DNA from: Megaustenia siamemsis
Lineage: Eukaryota > Mollusca > Gastropoda > Stylommatophora > Ariophantidae
DNA: 64,000 nucleotides
Direction: 5' to 3'
Assembly: GCA_032433765.1 (NCBI GenBank)
Contig: JAVIAB010000024.1
Location: forward strand, 9,048,821-9,112,820
This document shows positions 11,466 through 22,432 of this stretch, piece after piece (within the stretch, counting starts at the first letter, position 1; each line of letters begins with the position of its first letter). A program made the position numbers and the translations under genes. Under the pieces are notes generated by a model that was not told the DNA's origin, searched no databases, and was given only the letters and a program-made list of their open reading frames with translations.

Positions 11466-12064
11466 TTATTTTGTCGCTGAAAGTCGATGCTGTGGATGGT
11501 CTAGACTCACGTGCACTCACTCAGTCGCACGGTCTAGAACCCGTTATTATATTTAATCCTAGAATATAATATTTGTAATTTTACTAAAGTGCCAATGACA
11601 AACAACTGTGTCGAAATTAGAATGGCAGAGAAGGAGAGACAGACAAATGATTGCCACGGCAGTCAAACCGGTAATTAATAAGAGTCAGTAAATCATTGAT
11701 TGTATGTGTAAGAATGTATCCGTCATGAGATTAAATATGCGTGATTTGAATTGAGTTCTCATTTTACAATATTTTATGCTGTTTTTTTTATCAGCTTCTC
11801 CGTGCTTTCACAAACAATCCATTAGTAAGTAAAGGTCCCCTAAAACTGATGTGAATGTACAAGAAAAAAATTTAAGTAATGAATACAAATGGCGCACAGC
11901 CTATTGTAACATGCGTTAAGAATTGTCAAATGTGTGTTATCGAAAGTTGCGTAAAACATAACGGTCGCTCTATCTAATGAATTTATGATCCTCGGGTGAC
12001 GACTGTAACAGCAGTGGCAGACATATGATACAGCTGTCTAACATTATCATAATTACAGGACAGC
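11466..12064. other. No recognised feature
   Basis: AT-rich sequence between Line-H and SINE-1; no gene or repeat family recognised. Confidence 0.4.
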
Positions 12065-12079
12065 ACCTATATATATACT

Positions 12080-12342
12080 GGAGCCGCGATAGCTCAGTGG
12101 TTAGTGAACTGGACTACAAAGGACAAGGGGTAGGGTTCGATCCCAACCGACGGCTTCCGGGTTCACCCAGCCTTAAATGGGTGCCGGATTTTTTTTCTGG
12201 GAAAGTAAAGCAGCACGGACGTAATACCGACCACATTACCCCAAAAATCATGTGCTGAAGGTCTGTAAAATATAGGGTCACTAACACCATATTTCCCTAC
12301 ACGCCACTTGGCGTGACGGGGGTAATTTACTTTACTTTACTT
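12080..12342 (+). mobile_element. SINE-1, full-length
   Basis: tRNA-derived head with A box TAGCTCAGTGG at 12090-12100 and B box GGTTCGATCCC at 12134-12144. The body includes the CGCCACTTGGCG palindrome near 12303, and the tail is TTTACTTTACTT. Flanked by ACCTATATATATACT (12065-12079) and ACCTATATATACT (12343-12355), a duplication differing by one TA unit. Confidence 0.9.
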
Positions 12343-12386
12343 ACCTATATATACTTGTACAATATATACTTGTACAATATATATAT

Positions 12387-13235
12387 ATCATGTGCAATAC
12401 CGGTTGACGTAGGCGATCATGTCCTTCCACAATCTTCTATCCAGAGTGCATCGTATCAGTTCTGTTGTTGATTGTTTTCCATGCCATGACACCAAGCTAT
12501 CCAGGATTTTCTCTCTTTGTCGCCCGCGATCTCTCTTTCCTTTTATTTTGTTAGTTGTAACCAAGTATTCCAACTTTCTTCTTCTCATGACGTGCCCGAA
12601 AAATGTTGATTGTTTCTTTCTGATTTTTTTTTTGAGCTCCCTTTTTATGTTGGCCTTTTTGAGAAATTTCTCATTTGTATGTTTAGCTGTCCAGGGAACT
12701 TTCAACATTCTTCTGAGAAATGCCATCTGTGGCCCCTAATCGTCTTTTCATTTGTTTTTCTACTGTCCATGATTCGCTTCCATAGGTCAGAATTGTTTCT
12801 ATATAGCAACGATGAACTCTCTTTCTCATTTCTATTGACATAGATTTGTTGCATAAGATATTTTTCATTTTCTGAAATTCTATTTTGAACTGAGCTATTC
12901 TGCTTTTTTTTATTTCTGTGGTGTATCTTCCATCTGATGTTATTATTGTCCCCAAGTATTTGACGCGTTGCACTTGTTTCAGATTTGTCCTGCTTATTTT
13001 TATATTGCATGTTGGTGATAATTGTTTCTTGGATATGACAATAACTTCTGATTTTCTTTACTATTCAGATAGAGACCTTTCTTGCTGCTTTCTTTTACTA
13101 TTATGTCTATAATTTCTTGTAGTTCACTCTCTGTTTCTGCTATCAAGACGGTGCTATCCGCAAATCGCAAATTATTTATGTTGTGTACGTTGACTTCAAT
13201 TCCTTTTTTGTCTACTATTGTCTATTATATAATTA
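12387..13235 (-). mobile_element. Line-A, longest copy, RT palm to 3' end
   Basis: Minus-strand reading from right to left: NNLRFADSTVLIAETESELQ near 13115-13175 (RT motif C, where the second catalytic aspartate of FADD is replaced by serine), VKYLGTIITSDGRYTTEIKK, MRKRVHRCYIETILTYGSES, FLRRMLKVPWTAKHTNEKFL, STFFGHVMRRRKLEYLVTT, DRGRQREKILDSLVSWHGKQ and LIRCTLDRRLWKDMIAYVNR. The last conserved residues lie close to the 3' end at 12387. Frameshifts separate the pieces. Catalytic loss and broken frames mean it is dead. Confidence 0.85.
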
Positions 13236-13244
13236 TATATAGTG

Positions 13245-13580
13245 AACTAGACAAAGTAGGAAAGGACAAATACAATTGTATTAATAATCGTTATTCAAAA
13301 GCTGTAATAGCAGGAAAAGCAGGAAACAGGAAAGCTCAACATTCCTTAATGAAACAATTGTGCAATTATCCTCCACTTACAACTTACGTCCTAGGAAAGA
13401 CAAAAGAGGCGAAGTCTTGATTTCAGAGGAGAAACAGAAACAGAGATGGGTAGAACATTTCATAAAAAAATACTAAATATAGCACAACTGTTAAACGTCT
13501 CACAGCTCGATGAGAAAGTTGTTTTATCTACGTTAATGTGTCTGGTCAAGAATTTGATGAACTCAAACAAGCCATGAAGA
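13245..13580 (+). mobile_element. LINE linker fragment
   Basis: Plus strand gives SKAVIAGKAGNRKAQHSLMK, then QRWVEHF-like DGxNIS and FDELKQAMKK. This resembles the region between endonuclease and RT finger (usual R-W-x-E-H-F before the RT). Too short to assign a family. Confidence 0.5.
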
Positions 13581-14099
13581 AATAAAAAAAAAAAAAAAAA
13601 AGAAACCAGCAAGAAAAAAAATATGGTCTCAAAATAAAATTCTGAAAATTGCTTGAAACACCTAGAATTTATGGGCCCTAAGATGCTGCTTATTTATCTT
13701 ATCCCTACGGAATCGCTCTTTGTATTAACGAGTGCAAAATGAACTTAGCCCTCGACAGTGGTCTCCTTATTTAGTCTTCTCAAGTATACGACTACTGATA
13801 AATACAAGGCAATGTTGATTACTTAAAGCTCCCGTATATCGATCCATAAACCAATTCCCAAAAAAAGTTTAATTCTGCTATTATCTCAACGATTTATTTA
13901 AACGTTTTTCTTCTTTCTTTTCAAAACGGGATTGAATTTACTGAAACAAAATAAATAATGTAATCAAAAAATTTTAACTCAACGTGTTTTGTTTCTGTAG
14001 CCTGTTAGTGGAACTCAGCCAAGGTTACAGGTAACTTATGTTAGAAATCAGATTTGATGATCGTGATGTCAACCTGATATCATGACCATGTCCTACGTA
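13581..14099. other. No recognised feature
   Basis: Starts with an A-run (13582-13601); otherwise no motif seen. Confidence 0.4.
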
Positions 14100-16215
14100 T
14101 CGTTTCTCCTTCTCACTAATTATTTCCCCGTCCCACTCATCATTTCCCATTCACATATATCATTCTCACCCATCACACTCCCATCATATTAATCATTCCT
14201 TGTTCCACTCATCATTTTCCCGTTTTACTCTTTATTTCCGTTCACCTTTCATCATTTCATTACACTACTCAACATACCTGCCCACTCATTATTTCATAGT
14301 CCCACTCATTAATCTTCGCCACACATTTTTTCCTAGTCCCACTCAACATTCTTCGCCACTCATTATTTCATAGTCCCACTCATCATTCACCGCCCCACTC
14401 ATTATTTCATAGTCCCACTCATCATTCTTCGCCACTCATTATTTCATAGTTCCACTCATTACTCCCCGCCCCACTCATTATTTCATAGTCCCAGTCATCA
14501 TTCTTCGCCACTCATTATTTCATAGTCCCACTCATTATTCTTCGCCATTCATTATTTCATAGTCACACTCATCATTCTTCGCCACTCATTATTTCATAGT
14601 CCCACTCATTATTCTTCGCCACTCATTTTACTTCACCCCACTCATGATTTCCTCGTTCCACTCACCATTACCCGTATCTCCATCATTTCCCCGTCCCACT
14701 CATTATTCCCCAGTCCCACGCATCATTTTCCCGTCCCATTTATTATTTCCCAGTCCCACGCATCATTTCTCCTTCCTACTCATTATTCCCCAGTCCCACG
14801 CATCATTTCCCCGTCACATTTATTATATCCCAGTACCACGCATCATTTCTCCTTCCCAATGGTCTTCCCTCACACATTCAGCATTTCCCAGCCCACTCAT
14901 CTTTACCCCACACATCTTATCATTTCATCGTCCCACTCACAATTTCTCCAGCATCAATCATCATTCCCCCACTCATCATTCCTACCCACTCATCATTCGC
15001 CCACTCATCATTCCATCACTTATGATTTATCTCGCGCCACTTATCATTCTCGCAACTCATCATTTCCTCAGTTCCAATCATCTCCCCCCCCCACTCATCA
15101 TTTCCCAGCCCCACTCATCATTTGCTTCCCTCATCATTTCCCCCGTTCCACTCATTACTTCTCCCTTCTCAGTATTTTCCCAGCCGCTTTTATCATTATC
15201 TCCACTCATCATTAAATAAGTCACACTCAACATTTCCCACTTATCATTTCTCCAGCCCCACTCATCATTTCCCCCGCCCGACTAATCATTTTCCCGTTCC
15301 ACAACACGACTCACTTATTATCATTTCCCCCGCCCGACTAATCATTTTCCCGTTCCACAACACGACTCACTCATTATCATTTCCCCCGCCCCACTCATCA
15401 TTTCCCCCGCCCCACTCATCATTTCCCCCGCCCTACTCATCATTTTCCCGTTCCACAACACGACTCACTCATTATCATTTCCCCCGCCCCACTCATCATT
15501 TCCCCCGCCCTACTCATCATTTTCCCGTTCCACAACACGACTCACTCATTATCATTTTCCCCGCCCCACTCATCATTTCCCCCGCCCTACTCATCATTTT
15601 CCCGTTCCACAACACGACTCACTCATTATCATTTCCCCCGCCCCACTCATCATTTCCCCCGCCCCACTCATCATTTCTCCGTCCCAGTCATTATTTTCCC
15701 TTCCCACTCATCTTCCCTCTCCTACGCATCATTTCTCCAGCGCCATTCATCATTCATCCCACTCATTATTTTCCAGCCCCACTCATCATTCCTCGCATTC
15801 ATCATTCATCCCACTCATCATTTCCCAGCGCCACTCATCATTTCCAAGCCCAACTCATTATTTCCTCTACTCATCATTTCCCCTACTCATCATTTTCCCT
15901 GTCTCACTCATCTTTTCTCGCCTTCATCATTCATCCCACTCATCTTTTCCCAGCGCCACTCATCATTTCCCAAGCCCTACTCATCATTTCCCCTGTCTCA
16001 CTCATCCTTTCCCAGCGCCACTTATCACTCTCCCCATTCTCCAATTTCAAGCCCTACTCATAATTCTCCCCACTCATTATTCCCCCAGTCATCATTTCCA
16101 CAACCCCACTCATTATTCCCCCAGTCATCATTTCCACAACCCCACTCATTAAAGCCCCAGTCATAATTTCCACAACCCTACTCATTATTTCCCCCGCCCC
16201 ACTCATTACTTCAAC
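14100..16215. repeat. Pyrimidine-rich minisatellite, about 21-bp base unit
   Basis: Built on CCCACTCATCATTTCCC variants. At 15240-15680 the unit is 21 bp and groups into higher-order blocks marked by ACAACACGACTCAC at 15301, 15357, 15455, 15532 and 15609 (spacings 56, 98, 77, 77, differing by multiples of 21). The 14.3-14.6 kb part uses a variant with TATTTCATAGTCCCACTCAT. Open frames of 118-313 codons across it are compositional. Confidence 0.95.
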
Positions 16216-16281
16216 ATGTGCCGGAAACAGTCTTTTGCTTGTTTTCAACTCAGCCTTATTAAAACTTAACATGTATGCTGT

Positions 16282-16545
16282 GGGAGCCGCGACAGCTCAG
16301 TGGTTAGTGAACTGGACTACAAAGGACAAGAGGCAGGGTTCGATCCCAACCGACGACTTCCGGGTTCATCCAGCCTTTAATGGATACCGGATTTTTTTCT
16401 GGGAAAGTAAAGCGGCACGGACGTAAAACCGATCACATTACCCCAAAAATCATGTGCCGAGGGTCTGTACAATTTATGGTCACTAACACCATGTTCCCTA
16501 TACGCCACTTGGCGTTACGGGGGTACTTTACTTTTTTACTTTTAC
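16282..16545 (+). mobile_element. SINE-1
   Basis: GGGAGCCGCGACAGCTCAGT head, B box GGTTCGATCCC near 16338, CGCCACTTGGCG palindrome near 16503, TTTAC/TTTTTTAC tail. Possible duplication AACATG.TATGCTGTG (left) and AACATACTGTG (right) is imperfect. Confidence 0.85.
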
Positions 16546-16751
16546 AACATACTGTGACGTCTAATGAGAAAAGTGATTGCGCAGTTCTCGCTGGTTCAAA
16601 TGGACAATTCACCTCGGAAAGAAAACAATAAAAAACAAAAATTGTAAACAAACTATTCAACTCGAATGTTATAGTTCCTTATCATATGAGCATTGCAGTG
16701 TCACTAACAGTTCCTATCCTGTACGACATTGTTGTGTGCTACACCATCGTA

Positions 16752-17345
16752 ATGGCTCATCGAATATCCCTAGACCGGCCGCACGCTTAATCTTACGGTC
16801 TGTTGTTTGATGTGCGACTGGGATAATCTGACTACTAACTGTGTGTTTATATGTTGGGAATTGGAGTCAACAACGATGGCCTAACATCATCAAGCGCTAC
16901 ACATTAAAGAAAAATATTATGACGTTCATCATTTTCAAGAGGACGTAAACTTCCGGTTTATGATGGACAGACGGCAGGAACCATTGAAGGCTATGCATGA
17001 AAAGTGTTCCTTGTTGCAGTTTCCTCATATTTCAAGTCCGGCTTGTTGCAGGAGCTACTGAGTTAAGTGCTCTGTGAACACCGTGAGCTGTGTGTCGATA
17101 TCGTATGATGATATCGTATGACAGGGAACAGTTGGCTGTGTTCACTTTCTGTGCGGTTTCGACTTATGTCTTTTGACTTGTGCTGAGACTGCTAAGATGG
17201 GAACTACAGTTACCTTTCTTTATTTGGGAGATGAGATATTAATTCGGATGATTCATCTGGCACGGGCGGTTGAGCAATTATGGATTTTAATTCGTTTGTA
17301 GTGATACCGGGGCCTTCCATAACCAAATAACAAAATCCTAGCCGA
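16752..17345 (+). mobile_element. Rep-1, longest type of copy
   Basis: Matches 48185-48795 along about 600 bp, from CTAGACCGGCCG through TCTTACGGTCTGTTGTTTGA to GGGGCCTTCCATAACC and an AACCAAATAAC tail. No protein of known family in either strand. A 12-bp local duplication (ATCGTATGATGAT) sits near 17100. Confidence 0.8.
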
Positions 17346-17540
17346 TAATGTATGAATTAGAAAACAATTATCTTATATGGTTACGCATAATTCACAAAAT
17401 ACAATATAATAATAAATGTATAATTCAACAATTTATAGATTAATCGAACAATAAACAATACATTTTCTAAAATTGTCAATGTCTCTATTTCAATGTTTCA
17501 AGAAAGTCATTCCTCAATTAAAATCGTTTGGATAAAAAAT

Positions 17541-18368
17541 ATATGATCTTGATCAGGGGTGTTCAACTGGGTTTTCTGGGTTGCAACAACAGTTATATGA
17601 TCTTGATCAGGGGTGTTCAACTGGGTTTTCTTGGCTGCAACAACAGTTATATGATCTTGATCAGGGGTGTTCAACTGGGTTTTCTGGGTTGCAACAACAG
17701 TTATATGGTCTTGATCAGGGGTATTCAACTGAGTTTTCTGGGTTGCAACAACAGTTATATGATCTTGATCAGGGGTGTTCAACTGAGTTTTCTTGGTTGC
17801 AACAACAGTTATATGATCTTGATCAGGGGTGTTCAACTGGGTTTTCTGGGTTGCAACAACAGTTATATGATCTTGATCAGGGGTGTTCAACTGGGTTTTC
17901 TGGGTTGCAACAACAGTTATATGATCTTGATCAGGGGTGTTCAACTGAGTTTTCTGGGCTGCAACAACAGTTATATGATCTTGATCAGGGTTGTCAAACT
18001 GAGTTTTCTGGGTTGCAACAACAGTTATATGATCTTGATCAGTGGTGTCCAACTGAGTTTTCTGGGTTGCAACAACAGATATATGATCTTGATCAGGGGT
18101 GTCCAACTGGGTTTTCGGGGTTGCAACAACAGTTATATGGTCTTGATCAGGGGTGTTCAACTGGGTTTTCTGGGTTGCAACAACAGTTATATGATCTTGA
18201 TCAGGGGTGTTCAACTGGGTTTTCTTGATCAGGGGTGTCCAACTGGGTTTTCTGGGTTGCAACAACAGTTATATGATCTTGATCAGGGGTGTTCAACTGG
18301 GTTTTCGTGGCTCCAACATCAATTATATGATCTTGATCAGGGGTATCCAAATGAGTTTTCTGGGTCGT
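17541..18368. repeat. 54-bp minisatellite, about 15 units
   Basis: Unit starts ATATGATCTTGATCAGGGGT and recurs every 54 bp (17541, 17595 ...). Since 54 is divisible by three, one 18-codon phrase repeats in every open frame on both strands (plus ILIRGVQLGFLGCNNSY; minus QDHITVVATQKTQLNTPD). One unit near 18215-18240 is internally deleted, which shifts the frame. Confidence 0.95.
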
Positions 18369-18381
18369 ATATGAATAAAAC

Positions 18382-18644
18382 AAAAAGGGAGCTCTTAAAA
18401 AACATCAGAACGAAGCAATCAACATTTTTCGGGCACATCATGAGAAGAGGAAAGTTGGAATACTTGGTTACAACTGGAAAATAAAAGGAAAGAGAGATCG
18501 CGGACGACAAAGTGAGAAAATACTGAATGGCTTGGTGTTATGGCATGGAAAACAGTCAACAACAGAACTGATACGATGCACTGTAGATAGAAGATTGTGG
18601 AGGGATATGATCACCTACGCCAACCGGTATGGCACATGATGATG
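18382..18644 (+). mobile_element. Line-A 3' insertion with 13-bp duplication
   Basis: Encodes KRELLKNIRTKQSTFFGHIM, RRGKLEYLVTTGK, DRGRQSEKILNGLVLWHGKQ and a GATGATG tail. Perfect direct duplication ATATGAATAAAAC at 18369-18381 and 18645-18657. It sits at the end of the 54-bp array. Confidence 0.9.
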
Positions 18645-18964
18645 ATATGAATAAAACGATCTGTGTTGGGCTACATTTAAAATAAAAACGTTAATGAAAG
18701 CTGATGAGCAAGGACAGGCGCGAGGATACTGTCCGTGATATCTGCTGATACATTATTCAAATCATAAGAGAATAATCGACATCTCAGACAGAGATTGCAT
18801 TTTGTTTGATCACACTTTGCTGTTTGAGTATTGGTAAGATAGTGAGTGCACTTGTTTGATTAATAAAGTTACATTATTTGAAACAAATACCTTTACTATA
18901 CAAATAAAAGAAAATAAGACAGGATATGACTATTGAGGTATTTGATAGTGTTCTTGAGAAACTA

Positions 18965-19490
18965 TAGTTCGTTCTGAAATTCGTGCCCGCAGAGTTGATT
19001 AATTATCTCGGCAACAGAAGGAATTTCGTATTTATTATTTTTTTCTACTGTCATGCATTTAGGAAAGATTTTTGCTTATTTGAGGTATATAAAAATATGA
19101 TTTTCTTGGTTGTCCTAATTTTTAGGATTTTACAATAACCACATTTGTTGTAATCAACTGACCGTTTAAAAAGGCAAATCTAACGTGCTTTCTCCGTAAT
19201 CTTAGCACCATCTCGCGCTCACTGAACTGTAACTTGTATGGCGCAATCCACTGAGAGATTTATTAGAAAATTAACATAACGTACAGTAAAATCTAATGTT
19301 TAGAGCACACGGTTTGTTATTTTCTTAAAATTATTTACCAAAAAAGATTTGGGCAAAATTCAGACTATCTGTGTACTTAAATGTTAAGGTTGGTGAAAAC
19401 ATTAGATTTCATGAAAGAATTACAGAAATTCATCAAACAGTTTCCGAGATAATTGATCAACTCTGTTGGCACGAATTTCTGAACGAACTA
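18965..19490. mobile_element. 526-bp MITE with about 50-bp terminal inverted repeats
   Basis: Left end TAGTTCGTTCTGAAATTCGT, continuing GCCCGCAGAGTTGATTAATT ATCTCGG; right end is its reverse complement with few mismatches (GAGATAATTGATCAACTCTG then TTGGCACGAATTTCTGAACG AACTA). A TA dinucleotide lies just outside each end (18963-18964, 19491-19492), as in TA-targeting Tc1/mariner-type elements. No coding frame inside. A related right end lies at 9085-9218. Confidence 0.8.
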
Positions 19491-19492
19491 TA

Positions 19493-19818
19493 ACACATTA
19501 ATCAAAGGCAGAGGTAGAGCAACGAAAAGATCACCCACAGAAGGTTGTCATGCCAACTAACCATAGATGAGTTAGCGAGTTGCTGTGTAGTCCGAGTGGC
19601 TACCGGGGCCCTAGCAGTGAGGGGAGAAAAGAATAGAGCCACTGTTACCTGCCACGCGTGACGTAACAGAAGACTGAGGAGGGGTGTAATCGTTGTCTGT
19701 GTAGTAAGTATTATATGCACGAAGCGACCTAGTCAACGGAATTTACCGACGCATTTTGGAAAATGCTGTGGCACGTGGTAGAGCGGATATAAGGAATTCT
19801 TGACTTCCATGAAATTTG
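19493..19818. other. Mostly unassigned, with a short Line-H-like piece
   Basis: 19783-19822 shares GGAGCGGATAT-AGG-AATTC with 56345-56370, upstream of the Line-H RNase H. The rest is unassigned. Confidence 0.35.
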
Positions 19819-20045
19819 TTTCATGGATAGAATAAGATATAATAGGATAGAGTAAGATATAATATGATATAATAGGATATAGTAAGATAGAATATGATTT
19901 AATAGGATAGAGTAAGATAGAATATGATATAATAGGATAGAGTAAGATAGAATATGATATAATAGGATAGAGTAAGACATAATATGATATAATAGGATAG
20001 AGTAAGATAGAATATGATATAATAAAATCAGATAGAATAGGATAA
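19819..20045. repeat. 30-bp minisatellite, about 7.5 units
   Basis: AT-rich unit around GATATAATAGGATAGAGTAA; minus-strand frames read SYSILLYHIL repeats, not genes. Confidence 0.9.
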
Positions 20046-20143
20046 TGCAATAGTATCTGGTTGCATGAAAGTAGTTGTAATTCTAGGTGAGTTCTCAATT
20101 TGTGCATCATATATTTTTCTTCTAATTTGGCTGGAACTGTGCT

Positions 20144-20551
20144 TGATCATGCCATCAGTTGTTCCCAAATGTAGGTGCTAACAACAAGCGAAGACATTAA
20201 TAAGCCATGATTATAAATGGCTGGGTGATATGTGTCTCTAGAAAGATAAGATTTATATAAGTCCAGCTCATAGACGTGACCACATTTCCCTACAAGTTTA
20301 ATGTTAAACTGCAGCTCTATGTTTTTCCTTTTGAAAATTGGAAGGCAACGCATTTCTCTTGACTGAAAATGGAGTAGCAAATATACACACACTTTCATTT
20401 CCCTGAAATCCCGGAACCTAGTTTTAGTTTCTAGTATAAACTCGACAAGGAAAGCTACGTAATAGTGATTGTTTAAGGAACCATATTTAGCCAGCCTGTC
20501 GAAATACACAACATTTTGTAAAACTATAATTTGAGGTTTCCATATTTTCAA
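20144..20551 (-). pseudogene. hAT-like transposase C-terminal remnant
   Basis: A 134-codon minus-strand frame without stops. It reads HYYVAFLVEFILETKTRFRD then FREMKVCV, and near the end YKSYLSRDTYHPAIYNHGLL MSSLVVSTYIWEQLMA. The closing part follows the hAT-type/ZBED-SCAND3-GTF2IRD2-like pattern Y-P-x-L-x-x-x-A-x-K-x-x-S-L-F-G-S-T-Y-x-C-E-Q-L-F-S, with C replaced by W and F by M. The frame stops right after EQLMA, so the last helix of the dimerisation region is missing. No N-terminal BED finger or DDE core is seen. Recognition is from memory of the family pattern, so moderately sure. No terminal inverted repeats found around it. Confidence 0.5.
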
Positions 20552-20637
20552 TTTTCATTTGGTACACTGGTATAGTTGAACCATTGTACTGATGAGTTGG
20601 TGTTTCCTTTGAGGACGTTTGTTCAACTCATTTAAAG

Positions 20638-21130
20638 GAGCAATCGAACTGCTACAATTCCTCTTCTACCTTTCAGCTCCCTGTGGAGCATAGGTCTTCA
20701 ACAAACACTTTCCAAGCCGTTCTATTTCTCGCCATTCTTTTAAGATCATTCCATGTCTTCCCCATCATCTTCATCTCCGCGTCCATCTGTCTTCTGCTAG
20801 ATATTTTGGTCTTCCTCTGTGTCTTTTCCCCTGGGGATTCTAAAATAGAGCATGTCGTTTAGTATTTTTAGTTCGTTTCCAGCAGCGTGTGTCCTATCCA
20901 GCGTCAATATCTTCGTTGTTCTCTTTGTCCACTTGTATGTGCTTGGTACGTTCACATAATTCTATGTTAGAGATTTTGTCCTGCCATTTCCATCCTTTTA
21001 TCCTGCGGAAGCATCCATTAATAAATGTCTGTATCTTCATGATTGTCATTTTTGTTGACCTCCATGCTTCACAGCCATTCAATAGCACTGAAGTCGTACC
21101 TAGTTGCGGCATGTCATAGTTTTTGTCAGT
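20638..21130 (-). mobile_element. Line-E, C-terminal third
   Basis: Minus strand: MPQLGTTSVLLNGCEAWRST, KIQTFINGCFRRIKGWKWQD KISNIELCERT, then GRPKYL-type block, KMMGKTWNDLKRMARNR and LCSTGS-like end near 20680. This is the usual LINE C-terminus following LLYGxExW. A second copy is at 62055-62460. The left edge near 20640 carries CCTCTTCTACC. Confidence 0.75.
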
Positions 21131-21404
21131 AACTTCCTATTCCAGAAGTTTTTTATTTTATTTTCTTTTGTTCAATTTTTATTTAAAAGAAAAAAAAATT
21201 GCATAACATTGTCTGTCTGCTACACCATAAACTAAATACAAGTGTCTGTCTGTGACACCATACAAAATAAAATTATCTGTCTACGACAACGTAAACTAAA
21301 TAAAATTGTTTGTCTGCGTACACCAGAACAAAATAAAATAAGGTTATCACAACGTAAATCTATCGCAAAATGATACGCGCGCAACATGAGTAGATAATGA
21401 TCTT

Positions 21405-21680
21405 TTCTGGCCAATGTGATGAGACGTAAAACGAGATGGTTTAACCACTATATCGGTCATCTCCCCTGTAGAGGAATATTTTATACCAGGTACTGTGAAA
21501 TGAAGAAGAATGAGAGGTAGACATAGAAAGAGACGATAAGATGACTTCAGAGAGTGGATAGACCTTGACTTTGTAGAGTCCCAAACTGTGAATGAAGATA
21601 TAACTTAAGAAGGTTGGTGAAGTCTGCTAGTAGTGCCCTAACGAGACTCATAGTTATGGAAAGAAGAAGAGGAATAGAAG
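21405..21680 (+). mobile_element. Line-K C-terminal fragment
   Basis: Plus strand reads MRRKTRWFNHYIGHLPC, then RKRR-DDFREWIDLDFVESQ and VNEDIT before a W. The E-W-x-x-x-x-F-x-x-S-Q block before a D-R-x-x-W is a common LINE ending. Single copy in this window, so boundaries are approximate. Confidence 0.5.
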
Positions 21681-21734
21681 AAAAACCCCTCTTACACATC
21701 TCAAGACGTTGGATCCCTTACTTGAAGAAAGACC

Positions 21735-21965
21735 AAACCTCTCTCTATTTTTCTTCTTCTTTCCTTCTTCATTTGACTTTCAGCGTCGAGTGGAGATATA
21801 ATTTGTCTTTTGTTTTTTGTTCACTTCTGCTGCTGTTATGTTTGAGAATGGTTTTAATATTCCGCCAATCCATTTGTTTCGTGGTCGGCCCTTGGATCTG
21901 ATGTTCTCGTAACGTTTATTGAAGTCTCGCTGTGTTGTGTTTTGATCATTCTGCCTCGTCACGTG
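21735..21965 (-). mobile_element. Line-D C-terminal fragment
   Basis: Minus strand: QNTTQRDFNKRYENIRSKGR PRNKWIGGILKPFSN, then STRR before a GAAGAA-rich end at about 21740-21775. Homologous to 1-215. Confidence 0.65.
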
Positions 21966-22107
21966 ACTACAAAAAAAACTCTTTTTTTCTGTAGTTTCTT
22001 TATATATTCTTTGTAGGGGTTAATCCTAGCTTTTTTTTTAAATCAGTTCTTCATTTATGAATTTATCTCTCAGGTTGCTTCCAGTCATCTGTCATTCATT
22101 GCTACCC

Positions 22108-22432
22108 GGAGCTACTGAGTTTAGTGCTCTGTGCATACAGTGAGCTGTGTTTTTCTTCCAGATTGTGTTTCGATATTCCGATTGCTTACGATAAATGATG
22201 ATATAGTCCGGCGAAGGACAGTTCGGCTGCGTTCACTATCCGAGCCACTTGGCTTTATGGCTTTTGGCGTGTGCTGTAGCTGATATGGTAGGAACTGCAG
22301 CTGTCTTTCATTGTTTGGATCCTTCAATGAGATGAGTTTTAATTTGTATGATTCCACTGGCACGGGCGGTTTAGCAATTATGCATTTAATTCGTTTGCAG
22401 TGATACCCCGGCCTTCGACTAGCCATAACCAT
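22108..22432 (+). mobile_element. Rep-1 interspersed repeat, 3' part
   Basis: From GGAGCTACTGAGTTTAGTGC through TCCACTGGCACGGGCGGTTT to CCATAACCATAAC. It abuts a minus-strand LINE piece, so the 234-codon minus-strand frame at 22121-22825 is a fusion of two repeats. Confidence 0.7.

Noticed and set aside
11501..11542. Inverted TCTAGA sites as transposon ends
   Set aside because: Only six to eight matching bases around each site; chance level.
12080..12160. tRNA gene
   Set aside because: A and B boxes and an acceptor-like stem are present, but the anticodon arm does not fold well, there is no clear end, and the sequence continues into a SINE body with duplicated target site. The same holds for the other six copies.
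15122..16063. 313-codon plus-strand frame
   Set aside because: Pyrimidine-rich minisatellite without stops; S/P/H/F-rich composition follows from the unit.
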